Below are positions 10,501 through 24,032 of a stretch of 64,000 nucleotides of DNA, piece after piece. The stretch is from Mauremys mutica. Its lineage: Eukaryota; Chordata; Testudines; Geoemydidae. How positions within the stretch are numbered: the first letter of the stretch is position 1; every line of letters begins with the position of its first letter. The notes under the pieces are model-generated. The model made no database searches, was not told the origin of the DNA, and saw only the letters and a program-made list of their open reading frames with translations. The DNA lies in assembly GCF_020497125.1 (NCBI RefSeq), contig NC_059087.1, positions 15,781,925 to 15,845,924 on the forward strand, in the 5' to 3' direction. Made by a program: the position numbers and the translations under genes.

Positions 10501-13500
10501 CACTCAGCCTCTGCTCACTTGTGAAATGGGCACCAAAATGTTTGCAGTTGTCAAGAAGTCCACTTGCTCGTGTGTGTAATGAAAGGTCTGAACTCCATGC
10601 TAGAGTGCACAGTTGCCAAACATACTGCAGGACACTACACAGTGCCACATTCCCTGTTGATTCTCTCACACACAGGAATCAGTTGCAGACCAAGACAAAG
10701 GATTCAGCCACACTCAGTTACAGTAATATCAATATCATAGTGCTATTCCCAGACCAAACAACCCCACACAAACAAAAACCCTACATTCAGAGAGGGTTAA
10801 GCTTGAGAGTACATCTCAGTAACTAAAGAGTGAAAGTAGTTTCAGGGATGCTGTAGTTATCCTAAAACCAAGCATTGTAAATCCAGACTTAAGGTTGTGC
10901 TTAAAGAACAAAACCCAGACATGCTCAGATAAGAAATGAACAGCTAAGGCACCCGGAACCATCATAATGCTACCCCGTGACAGTATCATGCAGTAACCAT
11001 AGAATTGTGACTAAAGCATTTAACATTTGTGATCCTAGATTTTAGATTAAACTGATTTTTAAAGACACCCCAGCCCCTATTTTTGGCATTACTGTACAGC
11101 AGCTTCTGTGGTACACCATTGCAGCCCAAAGCAGCCAGAGCACACTAGCCAGTTAAATTGGATGTATAGCCACTTTGCCTCACTGGAACAGTGAGTGTGA
11201 CAGCTGCCAGCTTGGTCAATGGACAAGGGACCTTCAGAACTAAAACCATGATCCTCTTCAACTCAAGTTAAAGAGCCAAGGCACTCTATTTGGGGCAGTC
11301 ACAGATTCCCATCCTCTATAGATTGGGCAGAGGATAGGTAACACACGTTCTACTAACAAGTTACAGGTGCAAAGCAGGCTGAAAGTGTACTGGTGGATCT
11401 GGAATTTATTTTGCAATTACCTTACTGGTTTAAAAGGCTGTGTCAACACCAGTCTGCCTATGTAAAGAGGAGGCAGGGAGAACCCAGTCCCAGAGTCTAA
11501 ATGTCTCTGTGCTTTAAGGGTTTCCTTTGCATTTGTGTCTCAGTTCCTCCAGCAATGCTGCCTCAGTACTGACACAACAGTGCCATGGGGAGCCTTTCAC
11601 ACACTGATGCTCAAGCTAGTATGCAGGCCTGGAATATTTCTTCAAGAGCAGAGACAGCTGGACCAAGTAATCTATCACTGAGATATCTTGCAGTTGTACC
11701 ACTGACTTTTTACAACTAACATGCAAATTAGCTATAGAAGGAGGGCAATTGGTTGAGTTCTCTGATGTCAGAATGGCCAAATGTAAGAGTTACTTGAGCT
11801 TATCTAGCTGCTATATAATCATAGCAATTAGATACAACCACCATTAATAAACTTAACTTAATTTCTTCAAATTTAGCCTAGGCACAAGATTAATTTACTT
11901 TAACTATATGGGAAATTTGAAGTCTGTGTTATTCTGTTTAAGATCATTTGGGACAAAAATTAACATGCTAAATTTTGCAAAGGACCCATTTAAAATTAAC
12001 TCTGATGGACGTCGTGTATGTTCTCAGAAAATGCATTCTGTACTCAAAGGATAAATGTTTAAGTTTGGTGAGGATACACTGTATTTTTCATACAAAACAA
12101 AGTGAATCTTTCCTTTAAGTGCAAAATGAAACTGTCTTAATTATGGAGTCTCAACCAGTGCCTCCATAATAGGGTATTTCATGTTAACTATCCTAGAACT
12201 GGCCTCTGTAATCACTGAAATACTACAGTGTGCACACAATTCTAGCAAACTAACCCTAGGCAAACCCATGTACTGCAATAATTTTGCCTCTTACTAGTCC
12301 AGCAGCTCTTTGAGATTGAAATGGACCATCTACCAGATTAATTCTGTTTGGTCTGAGGACAAGAGGTTGTGTGTGTGTTGGGTAGGTTTTGAAAGCCATG
12401 TTTATAATCCCTGTTGCTCCCACGCGATCATTCCCCTTGTAAACAGAACCATTTCTGGAGGTTGCTCAAAATAAAAAATAAAAAAGGGGGCAGAAACTTT
12501 GAGTCCTGTTTTAAAGCATAAAAGGCTTTATCTTATCTGGAGTAACCGGTACAGGATAACCAGGCTTATCTTATCACTACATATTTATGTCAAGGTTTAA
12601 AAGGACTTGAGGCTGTTATGCCACATGGAGCAGAACGCCTACACTGATAAAGCTGCAGTGCTCTGATCCAAACTACACTTTCCTTCTCCCCCAGATATAT
12701 GTGAGAGAGGAGTCAGAAGCATTTCCTCTAACACAGTGGAATCCTGTTCTGGGGTGTCCATACTAGGGCAGATGGGCAAGGTGCCTAGGTTTTGGGGGAT
12801 CACCACTGGTTATTTGACAGTCTGAATTAAAATGTAGCAGTCAGAGGCAGACCTGCCCTCAGAGGAAAAAAAGTCAGAGGGTGACAGGGCCAGCAGAGGC
12901 ACATCCTGCCTATAATTTATGAGCCGTGGCAAGCTAAGTGTATCAGCTCATAGAGATGCTCAGGGATAAATTATGGCTCACTCACTGGGCTGTAAGCAGC
13001 TGTGGCAAACGAGCAATGGCAGAGGGAAGGCATTCAGCTTGCATAAGGCATAACTCCTCCAAGAGCACCTGGGGCAGGAGGGTGGTGTGTACTCAGGAAA
13101 AGGTATTTACTACAAAATGAACTCCTCCAGCACTGCCTGACTGTCTTTAGCTGGTGGGTAGGGCAGGGCCCCAAACATAACTCCAGCCAACACTAACATA
13201 TCATCTTTGGCCTATTAGCCCTGGCTACATCACCAACAGGAAACCCTCCCATTCTGCTTTGTGCCCAAAGAAAGCACACAGCCACACTACAGACACATTC
13301 TGCACAAGGACATTGGTCAGGAGAGACTCCCTGCACTCTTCTGCACCCTCAGCCACCGAAATTTGGCCTTTAGTTAATAGGTCTAATCTTGCTGGGGCCT
13401 TTTCCTATTTATTTCATTTGGAGCATATGGTTTAGAAGATTTAAAGTGCTGTGTAGCTTCTACCATAACTATTTGTTATACAATGACTACTGCTGAGGAA

Positions 13501-13980
13501 GGGCCTAAAGCCTGGAACAGCAGCGGGTCCTGAAGTCAGGACTATGGGGAACTGTGGATGCTGCAGAGGCAGTTTGCATGAGTGTGTTATGTAGAGGGGT
13601 TACCCAGCTCCCTCCACACACTCTTGTTGTTCCATGCTTGTGAGATTCTAGGGCTTGATCCTGAGCAATGCAGGCACAGAATGTTGCACGTGTATATACA
13701 AGGCAGAAAGTGATGAGCAAGATAAGGAGTAGCAGGGACCCAAGGTCAGCATTCACTAGTAGGCAATGCTTAAAAGGGAAACATACTTAAGTGGCTTGTT
13801 TTGCATGCTGAGGATTGCACTTAAATCCATTCTCTGCCCATGCCCCCAACTTTCTCTCCTTGCATTCTTGAAAGCAAGGACATATGAGATTTACTGCTGC
13901 TCAGCACTTAACTTTGCACCCGTCTGTAGATTCTAGTCACACTTGTGTGGCCTGCACTAAGTGTAGGCTTTGTCCCCCTC
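7546..13980. other. Intergenic desert, no gene seen
   Basis: 6.4 kb without supported genes. The stretch 8940-9920 is purine-rich and has the monotonous texture of an old retroelement leader or LTR-flanking repeat, but I could not find paired ends or coding motifs in it. The remainder looks single-copy. Confidence 0.5.
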
Positions 13981-14607
13981 TAAACCCAGTAACACTTGCT
14001 GAGATCATAGCTGTCAGTCTGGGGGCAGCTAAAAATTCATGGTTGCTCTAGTGGCTAGCTCACACAGGAGTTTAATGAATCTCCTACAGATGCTCGCTAC
14101 AGTTCTTAATTCTTTAAAGCAGTGGTAGAGTCTCATGCTTTTAGTGCTGAAGGTACCAAGTTCAAATCCTACAGACAGCCCAACTGGGGTGGGACGTACA
14201 GGACCAAGAGGCCTTAAACTCACTCAAAAGAAACTGACTCGGTTTATTCATTCATGGAGAGAATATCACCATTGGGAAAGAGATTGACTTTTTCCTTTTG
14301 CCCATGTAATATGACTACCTGGGGACAGGTTGTAAATGTGGAGATCCAGGATGCATTGTGAACACCTGTGCATTATTGTGGCTTAATAAACAGTTTGAAT
14401 CAAGTCTCCAGTGGGAGCACATGGATCCAAATGAAAGACATGCCAACAGGTATAAAATTATATGAGAGAGAGACAAGGATACACTAGATATTTCAAGGGT
14501 TTGGATTCAACTAAAACCAATGAGGGGAATTCATTTTCGAAGCAACCATACACTCTTAGCTGCCTCAGGCTGCCAGTTAATGATCTCAGCAAGTGTTACA
14601 GGGTTTA
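13981..14607. mobile_element. TIR transposon derivative, ~627 bp, possible Tc1/mariner MITE
   Basis: The two ends are inverted copies: taaacccagtaacacttgct... on the left and ...agcaagtgttacagggttta on the right match at 27 of 28 positions. Weaker inverted similarity continues to about 50 bases. Both ends sit on a TA, which would fit TA target duplication as in Tc1/mariner. No transposase frame is present. An internal stretch (14105-14165) looks tRNA-like (agtggtagagtctcatgct, then an agttcaaatcc B box), so a SINE head may be embedded. Family assignment is inference. Confidence 0.65.
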
Positions 14608-17600
14608 GATTTTAAAAGAAACTCAGACTTAAACACAGCTTTTGCAGAAATATCATGAGTGACAGCATGTGCTACATCTCCCTTCTGTTCTGAGGCAGTT
14701 CATATGCCCAACAGCTATAACCCAGCACCACTCCTCTGTGCAAAATCACAGGGCTTTGTATATTTCCCATAGTCAGCTGGAGTGTGCCTCCATGCTACCA
14801 GTCATGGGGTGGGTTTGTTATTGCCCAACAGTGGTCAGGATACCAACTGCCCAGCCTAACATATTAGTATTAATTATGCTGAAGTTGTAGGGAAACTTAC
14901 TCCAGTGCAATGGGCCTATGCAATTTACACTCCATGTTATGGGTTTAAGTGATGTAGAGGCCCGTGAGCTGGCCCTCTGCCCTAGAACAAATTGCACCCT
15001 TAACCCCCAGCATAATATGAATCACAGCACAACAGCCCCTTTTGTTTTGCATTCTGGCCTTTTAAAGGGGGATCTTTCATGATGGAGAAAGATTTCAGAC
15101 ACACTAACCTTATACATACTCATGCTAATATTGTGTTTTGTTAACACTGTGTGTTCATCCACTGACTTGTCTCCCTCGCAGCCCAGAGTGGCTAAGTGTG
15201 TTTTTACATCATTAGCTATCTTAATGTAAAATACTACTGAGACAAGGCGCAGATACTTTTTACCTCCACATAGCTAGTTGAGGGAAACCCCAGGTGGGGC
15301 ATATAGGGATGCAAGAGGCAGTAGCATCACACACACTATTGAGCAATAAGTGAGTTTGGTAATGTAACATTTTGTAATTGAATATCATGCAGAAGGGGAT
15401 CAGTTGGGGTAGATTCTCTGATAACTCAAGTAGAACTGCCCCGACTAGTCAAAGCGCACAAGTATCAATCATCACAGCTCAAGACAAGGAGCATACTTAG
15501 TGTAGACACCTTTGCATATTGTGTGTGTGACCCTCAAACGTTGGCACTTCATCTGTTCTGCAATGCCAATTAAAATTTGATTGAATTAATCTATTAACAA
15601 AAGTTCACTTGTTCTCATTCTCCCCTCCAGTCTCTGTCGACAGTTACTGCAGATACAACATCCAGCTATCCCTACTCTTATTGCCCACTTCCTAAGATGA
15701 AGTGATCCAAAAGTTTGCAACCTAATGGATGGATCGCACAGAATGAGGAAGTGAGCTGTCAGGCAGATTATTGAAATAGCTTCCATTGGATTGAAAGCAG
15801 TGTGGTCATATGATGGTTTGGCAAATTTATTTTATGTAAGCGTTAACTTTCCCCTTCTCACCTTCCATTTTCCTCTGTTGTGAAAGCCTCTCTCCCTCCC
15901 CCCTTCCCCACGGCCACGCTCTAGGCACCAAGAATAAAAGAAAAGTACAGTCTGGGGGTAGAATGTAGCGGTGTGGAAAGGACTTGTAAAATGCAGTGCT
16001 CTCTCTCACTAGCTGCATGTTCTCCTTAAATTTCAATGTGGAATACTCCATCCAGATGTAGATGTCATGATGCATATGTTTCAACATGCATCTCCGCCAT
16101 GCTGCCTTGTGTTAGCAGAGCATGATTCCCAACCACACTGCAGGGGAAGGAGAGAGAGAGAGACTGCTGCTACAGTCCCAAGGACCAGAATTGTTTGCTC
16201 TGTTTTTTATAGGTGGCAATTTTACCAATTAAGTGTGCAGGGAAGCAGCATGTTCAGATCAGATGCACACAGCAGATGCCACAGCATGACTATGCAACAC
16301 AGAGGCTGTGTGCTCTTAACCAAGGCAGAATTTTTTCCTAAGGTAAGATTAGATCAGATAGCGTAAAGCACCATTCATTTCCAACATCACCCACAATAGG
16401 GAAAGCCCATCCATCCCTACAGTTAAACTATGTCTCCATCCTGCAGTATTAATTCTGATGGCCTGCTGCTTTGCAGTATTTTATAGGATAAGCTTACTGT
16501 TTTAGCAAGCTTGTGTGGTCAGACATGGACACTAGGGGCATTCAGATGCCATGATGGATGTTCCAAACAGGAATAAATGAGCAATGCAGTTCTGCTGAAC
16601 CCATGGTTTAAAGATTCTAATTGCCAATGTTCATATTTTACCAGCATAAATAATAAATGTGGCATATTCCCTATTTTCTTTCACCACTGTATTATTAAGA
16701 CAATAAAGCCATTTCAAAGGTTTGGTTATCATGAGCTAATGGCACCTCTAGAGGATCAGTAACACTCCAGGAGATTTCTTATTCTAAAACAAAAACCCCT
16801 CACCACCTCCTGTCATTCTCTATTAGTTAATTTCTGTGAGCATGTGTGCTCAGAGCTCCCTGCTTCCACGTGCCACTTGTAGTGCGGGACAAGTTAAGTG
16901 ATACAACTGCAGGCATAATTAGGTCACGAGGTGCTTCCTGAAGGACAATTTAAAAGAGAGAAAGTGTTCAACAAATACAGCTTGGCTAATGCATGGACCC
17001 TAGGTAGTAATACCATCTGAACAACGTCTGCAGCTCCTTTCCCTCTGTCACTTCAAGGCTACCTTTGAAGAGAGCTCCCCTAGAACTGGAAGGACTGGGG
17101 AGTGGGCTCTGCCATGTGGAGAGCTGCAAACCCTGTACTTGAAAGGCCTCCATCTCCATACAAACAACCCAGAGAAATGTTATTTACAACACGGGGAATG
17201 TGACTTTGAAAGAACCATCATCCTGCCTGGAAGCATCACTGGATGAGATTTTAAATGCATGTTGACAGAGGAACAGGCTGTGAAGTCAGGCTTGCTGCCT
17301 GCCACAACAGATGACTTGAGAACATTCTCCATGCACAACTTCTTTGCAGGGTATCCTCCCCCCTTTGCAGGCTGCCAATCTCGATAATCTTGGCGTGACA
17401 TCATTGGGATGTATGTTTGATTTATTATCCACTGGGGCATTAAGACAGACCTATTTAGCACATCAAAACAGCAGCATTATCAAACAGACCTTCATTTAAG
17501 GTTAGTATGCACTGAGGAGACTCTGCCTTATCTTTCATCTCCTGTTTATTTTGGTACTGCAGCAGTTGGTTCTTTAACTAATACTGTCTCTATCAGTTAT

Positions 17601-18239
17601 CAATGCAGTGATGAATGCGGAGGATGCCAAAACACACAAAGCTGTAACACAGTTTAATCCACACAGTTGGAGTAGTATGGAAGGGGAGCTGTGAGCATGG
17701 GGACCTTTGATGGAAACACTCTCTTCTCCGTCTGTCTGTCTACCAGGAATGCTAAACTGTGACTCTGAATGAAGGAGATTTTCAAGCCCATATCTTACAA
17801 ATCCTTGTGCAGCATGCAATAGAGTGCTCAAGGGGGTTGTGCTCCAGCACAGCATTTGTGGGTGGGTGCAAAAAAAAAAAAAAGTTAAGCATTAGACATG
17901 GTCATCTGCAATGATTATTAATGAATTCCAAGTGCCTTACATTCCTGCTGGGTAAAAACAGAGGGGGAATTTGTGAGGGTCAAAGAATAGAAATATCCCA
18001 AGGCAGCTTGGGCTCAAACAAGAACATCATGCCAATATGACACTTAGCTATGCATCCCCATCTTTGGTTTCTCTCTTACTTCTAGACTGATCTAAACCCA
18101 TTGAAGTCAATGGGTGGCTTTAATGGACAGTAGAGCAAGCCACTACAGACCACCTAGCAGCAATCTTATTGCTTTGAGATCTTGTCCCCTTGCACTTACA
18201 GTCCTCTCCCTCCTCCCTCAGCACTGTGTGTGTGGGGGA
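14608..18239. other. Intergenic, no gene; small simple repeats
   Basis: A (GA)n tract at about 16149-16163 and a poly-A run at 17870-17883 were noted. No exon, RNA gene or dated repeat was recognised in the rest. Confidence 0.6.
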
Positions 18240-18411
18240 AAAAATACACACCCCTGAACGACAAATTTTAACGACAAAAAGCGCCGGTGTGGACAGCGCT
18301 TTGTCGGCGGGAGATGCTGTCCCAGCAATGAAGCTACTACCCCTCATTTGAATTGGTTTTATTTTGTCACCGGGACAAAGAGCGGCCACACAGCAGTGTA
18401 GACATAGCCCT
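18240..18411. mobile_element. MITE 3' portion ending gtgtagacatagccct
   Basis: The segment ends in cagtgtagacatagccct, the mirror of the left ends of the local Harbinger MITEs, and contains short GC-rich inverted pieces (gcgccggtgtggacagcgct). The opposite terminus is not recognisable, so this is a truncated copy. Confidence 0.55.
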
Positions 18412-19159
18412 AGACTCCAGCCCCACCACTTCCTCAAGAGGTGTTGTGCACTACTAACCACTAGGAAGCTAGGGTTGAAGGGATTTTGTGGAAACTGTAG
18501 TAATGTTGGCAAGAGGATGTCATGGGAACCCTTCTTTGTGCATCTTCAAACACAGATTCCTACCCCACAGGTTTCATGTACAGATAAGCCAGAGGATATA
18601 AAGCTAAATTCACTTAAAGCTCATTTAATCCAGTTTAAAATGTGTAATTGTAAATCACAGAAGTTTTTGCAAAGTTATGCTTTGAAATTAAATCTACTTG
18701 CCCTTTCACGGGCATATTCACAGTGCTAGAGGCATGGATTTAACCGCACAAAATTTAACAAATATTCTCCATACCATGCAGTTGAATCCTGCAGAACTAG
18801 GGAGGTGGAAGGAAACAAAAAATGGAAGAAAAGTAAACATGGCACAGCTCTTCACACAGGAAAGTGTGACTGTGGGAGTTACCATAAGCTTAACTCCTCT
18901 CTCTTGTAAAATGATAGAGAAAATTTTATCATCCAGAAGATAACATAACCACAATTGATAAAAACCATATGGGTTTTTACAGCACTTAAGAACAACATTA
19001 ATTCAATTTGCTTGGATGTGTGCACATAATCCACATAGAAGAATGTCGGAAGGACTATAAACAAAGGACATGTTAAAAGGCAGTAGGAGTCCAACAATGT
19101 ATCATGAAGATCAGCATTTGGCTTGCTTCTAGTTTTCATGTATGTTCTACCACAAGGGG

Positions 19160-19990
19160 TAAACCAGGACAGTGATGAAATTTGCAGATAATACTGAATT
19201 GGGACCCTTTGAACACATCAGAGGAATACTATAAAGCAACCGTGAGAGCTTAGAATTATGGGCAGAAAACAACAATGAGATTCAGCATGGAAAAAACTGC
19301 AAGCTAGTGCATCTGGAGGAAAATTATCCAAAACACAGATGTTCAACTAGAGGGAGAAATCTGGAAGGCAGTAACTAAAGGAGATAGGGGCGTGAGTGGA
19401 CAGCAAATGATACACGAGTCCCCAATGTAATAGGGCCACTGAAAGGACAAGTACACAGTGTTGGGCTGCATGCTCCTTTTCTATACAGCTCTGGTATGAG
19501 CTCTGACTAGTAAACTATAGCTAGTTCTGGGCACTTACCAGGATGATATAGATAAACTGGAGGGAGTTCTAAGAAGTGAAACAAAATTGTTATGGGGCTG
19601 CAAAGATTAGCTCTTTGGGGAAAGAGGAAGACAGCAAAGCATAGTGTGTACAATTTGGCTAAGTGAAAACTAAAGGGGAAGATGAGGCCTGTAAATATTT
19701 GGAAGGGTTTAACACACCTCCAAGTGAGAGGCATTATTTTGGGTGCTCCAGATTACTTTAATTAGCATAAACTAGATGAAATTAAGAAAAGGAAACTTTA
19801 ACTGGAAATGGCAGGTACATTGTCTCACTATAAGCTCTACTAGGCTCTAGAACTTTTTTTTTTCCCAACAGCAGTCCTAGTGTTTAGGAGTTTTAAAATT
19901 GAACTAAAATCAAAACTATGTAATGATATTAACAATCCCGCATTGGAAAGGGCCAATGGACTAGATGGCCTAGGTAGTCTTATCATTAAT
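19160..19990 (+). pseudogene. Ancient CR1 LINE, heavily decayed
   Basis: Scattered CR1 ORF2 landmarks occur in the right order: a KFAD(N)T-like catalytic region near 19180, then stretches resembling 'NEI/MRF..EKCK..HL' and the C-terminal 'F W ... LTR' block. It finishes with a CR1-type 3' end (ggactagatggcctaggtag). Many frameshifts and stops interrupt it. It is much older than the copies at 5.6 and 30.2 kb. Confidence 0.65.
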
Positions 19991-20211
19991 CCTAGAAGGA
20001 TTTTCAAAATCTATCCACGTCAGACTATCTACCCAAGACTTACCCGTCTGCCAATTTTTGGGATAGACAGACAAATGCCTGTGCCGAGATAAAAGATGCA
20101 AGAAATTTAGCGCCCTAAAGGGACAATTTTAAAAATTATTTTTTACCAAAGCTAATTAACAGATTGACTTGTAAATTCAACATTTTTTCCACACACAAAG
20201 AGTAAGCGAAT

Positions 20212-20305
20212 CATAGAAGATTAGGGTTGGAAGAGACCTCAGGAGGTCATCTAGTCCAACCCCCTGTTCAAAGCAGGACCAACCCCAACTAAATCATCCC
20301 AGTGC
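20212..20305 (-). repeat. CR1/SINE 3' tail
   Basis: The minus strand carries the widespread CR1-type 3' end (ggttggactagatgacctcctgag...). No tRNA head follows, so it is either a 5'-truncated CR1 or the tail of a SINE. Confidence 0.75.
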
Positions 20306-22606
20306 TGTAATTGTGGAGAACAGATGACCTGTTCTTCACACAAAGTGATTGAATTCCTGACCGTTGCTTCCGTAACTATGCTATGAGCAAAATCATCTGC
20401 CTGCACCACACCTAGCACAGTTCGGGCACTAGCACAATGTAAACAAGTTTAATTGTATACAAATGAGTTTTCCTGGCCTGCACCATCCCTACGGCCTGCT
20501 GCAACTCTCCAGCAGTTGGAGGTTTCGATTGCAAGCAGATGTGCCACTCTTCTTACGTTCTTCATTTACTGGAATGTGTGTTATAACTCATTGTTAAGAC
20601 ACATCAGTCCAGTTGTCAGTCTGGAGGCTGCAGCTTTATTTTCCAAAGATCAGTGAAATCCAATTTGAAACGAAAGGCGAATTCTGCAGTTGTTAGAGAG
20701 GTGCGATAATGAAAGCCACTGGAGAGATCGCCATGGTTTTTCTTTTCACATTTTATCTATAAAACAGCCGGAGGGCTTACAAAGAGTTTACAAGAGTGCG
20801 GGTGGGAGGGAGTTGGATAGGAGGAGGGGGAGGTAAGCTTAAAGATAACAGCAGCAATGCACAAACCACTAACTGAAATCTCCAAGCTATCTCCGCTTGT
20901 GCCAACCTTTCTGAGAGAGAATTGTCATTTTCAAGTGCTGCTAAAGAGCAACAGTGCCATCTAGTGCCAAAGGAGCAAACTGAAGGCTTGAACAATCATG
21001 CCTTGCAACCAGTTCTTCCAGCCTGAGAACAACTCAGTGGTCTTTACTTCACAACTATGTCAACATCTGGCCTCTGAACAAAGCTCTGTTCACACATCCA
21101 AATGCAAATGAGACAGGAGAAACAGCTCAAAACCCATAATTGTAGAGAGGAGCCTAATATCTGGGCTAAAGCCAAGGTTTTAACGCAGTTATGAGGAACA
21201 CGATTAGGTGCCCATTTACACTACAGTAGCTTACCTAGGTCAGGCAACAACCATGCAGTAGCTTGGTCCCCCTAATTTCGGTATACCTGTAGTATAAATT
21301 GTACCTTAGGCACATGCAATATAAGCAACAGTTTGGGATCTCACAACTTAAGAATCTCCTCTGACTTTGCAATTCACAAGTTCCTTTTACCACAACAGTA
21401 CCAGAGGAAGAAGCAAATCTTGCCCTGATTTGTACAAACCCCAGCAATACTAACTGAAACATGAAATACCCCAGAGTCCTTTCTGGAAGACTCTATCACA
21501 AACTCCAGAGACAGTAGGGCCTCAGGTAATTTGCTTTGTATGAGCTTTAAAATAATTCCTAATGACCAGCTCCAAAAAAACCTGCTGTTACAGTTCCCCA
21601 ATTAATAATTAAAAAGGACCTAATATTTATATAGTGCCTTAGAGCTTTCTGAACTTCCACCAGTACCTACATGGCTGGCAGCCTATGTGCTGTTATGTCT
21701 GATATACTAAGCAAGGTGAATACTTGGGTAAGAGATTAAAGGAATATCTAGGTGCAGCAAGGGTTTTTGATAATCCCTTGACATTCTCAGTAAGAATCAG
21801 GGTGTTAACCTTACTATGCTGGTCAGATTCCAGATCAGTTAATTCAGCCTGGCCAAATATAATTTGCCTGAGGGAAGAGGGCAAATGGAATTTTGCAAAG
21901 CTGAGTTAATTGCTTTCTGCCTGCCTACCTAAGTTTCCTTTGTACTTCCCAACTAAATATAGATTTCTGATATTTTGTCCCCGAGAATATTGTATTATAT
22001 TTAGACTTGGAAAGATTAGATTTTCAGTTATCAGTAATTGTGGTGAAATCAACATTCATCAATTCACACCAACCAATAAAAAATAGTTCCATTGATAACA
22101 GAAATTTACAAATTGGCAAAGTAAGAAAAATGCTGCTTGAGAACTTATTAGAGTTTGATTTAAAGCTAAAATTGAGGTATGACAGTATGGGTTTGTTATA
22201 AAACTTTTAACTTTTTTAATCTCAGCATCTACTCATTAAATAATTGTCTGACCCCTCCATAATTTCCCCAACTGTGAAAACTGAAACTGATCATCTAAAA
22301 AATGCTTAAAATCCATAATTTTGCACAACTGAAAATTAATATTGATTTTTAAGTTAAAATTATCTATCACAATTATATAAAAAACTAGATTCTGCCAAAC
22401 CTAGTTATATTGCTGTGGAGTCTTGAACAGTCACCTTCCTCCCTAGATGTGACAACATTACACTAGTGATGTCATGATCCAGATGTATAGATTGTATACG
22501 TAAAGGCTTTTGACATAATAGATGCTGTAGCTATATAGAAAGACCTATACTAACAAATGCTGTTCAAGTCCTTTCCAAGGACTTCCTACCAGTACAAAGT
22601 GTACTG

Positions 22607-22850
22607 AGTATTATTATTTGTATTAAAGTAGCACCTAGAAGCCTCAAATGAGATCAGGAACCCCATTGTGCTTGGCACTGTACATATACTTATCAAGAGA
22701 CCATCCTTGTTTCAAAGAGTTTACAATCTAATTAGTGAAAGACCAAGCATGGGAGGGGAAACAGATGAATAGGTCGGTGAAGTGATTTGCCCAAGGTCAC
22801 GCAGCAGTTCAGCTCTCCTGACTCCCACCCTATCTACTACCAGAAAGTCA
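22607..22850 (-). repeat. Ancient CORE-SINE/MIR-like amniote repeat
   Basis: The block containing 'gtgatttgcccaaggtcacgcagcag' resembles the conserved core of MIR-type SINEs. The left half ('attgtgcttggcactgtacat', 'tttacaatctaatt') is shared with the second copy at 58602-58880. Exact family is not determined. Confidence 0.6.
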
Positions 22851-23317
22851 AGGGTACTCCATTTACAATACTTCTTGTCAGTACTCACTGGACTAACTTA
22901 TGCTGCTAACAGTTTAACAAAAGGGCTCCCAGAAAAGTGTCCCCTTCATAGCTATACAAGCCCATTGATAAACCCCTTGTATCATTGGAGTATCTGCTTG
23001 CAAAAGAAAGATGAGAGATAAGAGAATCTATTAGTTTGTTTTCCATTTGAACAAAACCACTTTCTCACAGCTGTAACTGAGGAAGGATGCAACACCACTT
23101 GGTAAAGAAACTGATAATAGATGTGCTTGGCTGGAAGTGTTAATACTTCATAAAACTATACTGAGCATACTGAAAATACAGTATGGTATTTACCTTGTAC
23201 CATATGAAATGTAGATCTTAGCCATCTTTCACTGTGGTCCTTTATGCAAACACCGTGATCATCAGTTTTTTCATATTTATAAAGAAAAACATCCATTTCC
23301 CAAGCCTGTAGGTACAT

Positions 23318-23354
23318 TTACATTTACATTTACATTTAAAATAAAATAAAATAA
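23318..23354. repeat. Simple repeats (ACATTT)n and (AAAAT)n
   Basis: Four ACATTT units are directly followed by AATAA-type units. Confidence 0.9.
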
Positions 23355-23714
23355 ATTGCTGGCAGCAAATCCCAAACTGCAATCTATAGATATCAGACAA
23401 ACTCAAACAAAAAATCTCCACCAATCATAATCAGAAGGCACCTCTCCTCTGAACCCTCAGTCACCCAAAAACCTGAAATAAACAGATTCTAGCTGTCAGA
23501 TTCTGACTCTAATGTACTAAACAAGGGGAGTTTACATGTACATCAAGAAGATGATTCAGTCACCTATAATTGGAGCTAAAAGAGCATCTCAGCTACAATT
23601 CAGCCCTTATATTCCTGCTGTCTGACAGGATGGAGTCCATTGAATTAGATTCCCTCTAATAAGCAACATCCTTTTACTAAGAAAGGGACCAAGACATTAT
23701 CTTAGTCATTAGAG

Positions 23715-24024
23715 CAGGGGTTGGCAACCTTTCAGATTTGGTGTGCCAAGTCTTCATTTATTCACTCTGATTTAAGGTTTTGCGTGCCAGTAATACATTT
23801 TAAAGTTTTTAGAAGGTCTCTTTCTATAAGTCTATAATATATAACTAAACTATTGTTGTATGTAAAGTAAATAAGGTTTTTTAAATGCTTAAGAAGCTTC
23901 ATTTAAAATTAAATTAAAATGCAGAGCCCCCAGAGCAGTGGCCAGGACCCGACCAGTGTGAGTGCCAATGAAAATCAGCTTGCATGCCGCCTTTGGCACG
24001 CATGCCATAGGTTGACTACCCCTG
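23715..24024. mobile_element. hAT MITE, 310 bp, with 8-bp target duplication
   Basis: The left end caggggttggcaacctttc and right end ataggttgactacccctg form imperfect inverted repeats beginning CAGGGG. The flanks are cattagag (23707-23714) and aattagag (24025-24032), an 8-base duplication with one mismatch. No coding capacity is present. The CAGGGG ends and 8-bp duplication are the hAT signature. Confidence 0.82.
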
Positions 24025-24032
24025 AATTAGAG

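Noticed and set aside
14090..14190. Possible tRNA gene
   Set aside because: A- and B-box-like words are present, but no acceptor stem or anticodon arm can be paired; better explained as a SINE-like insert.
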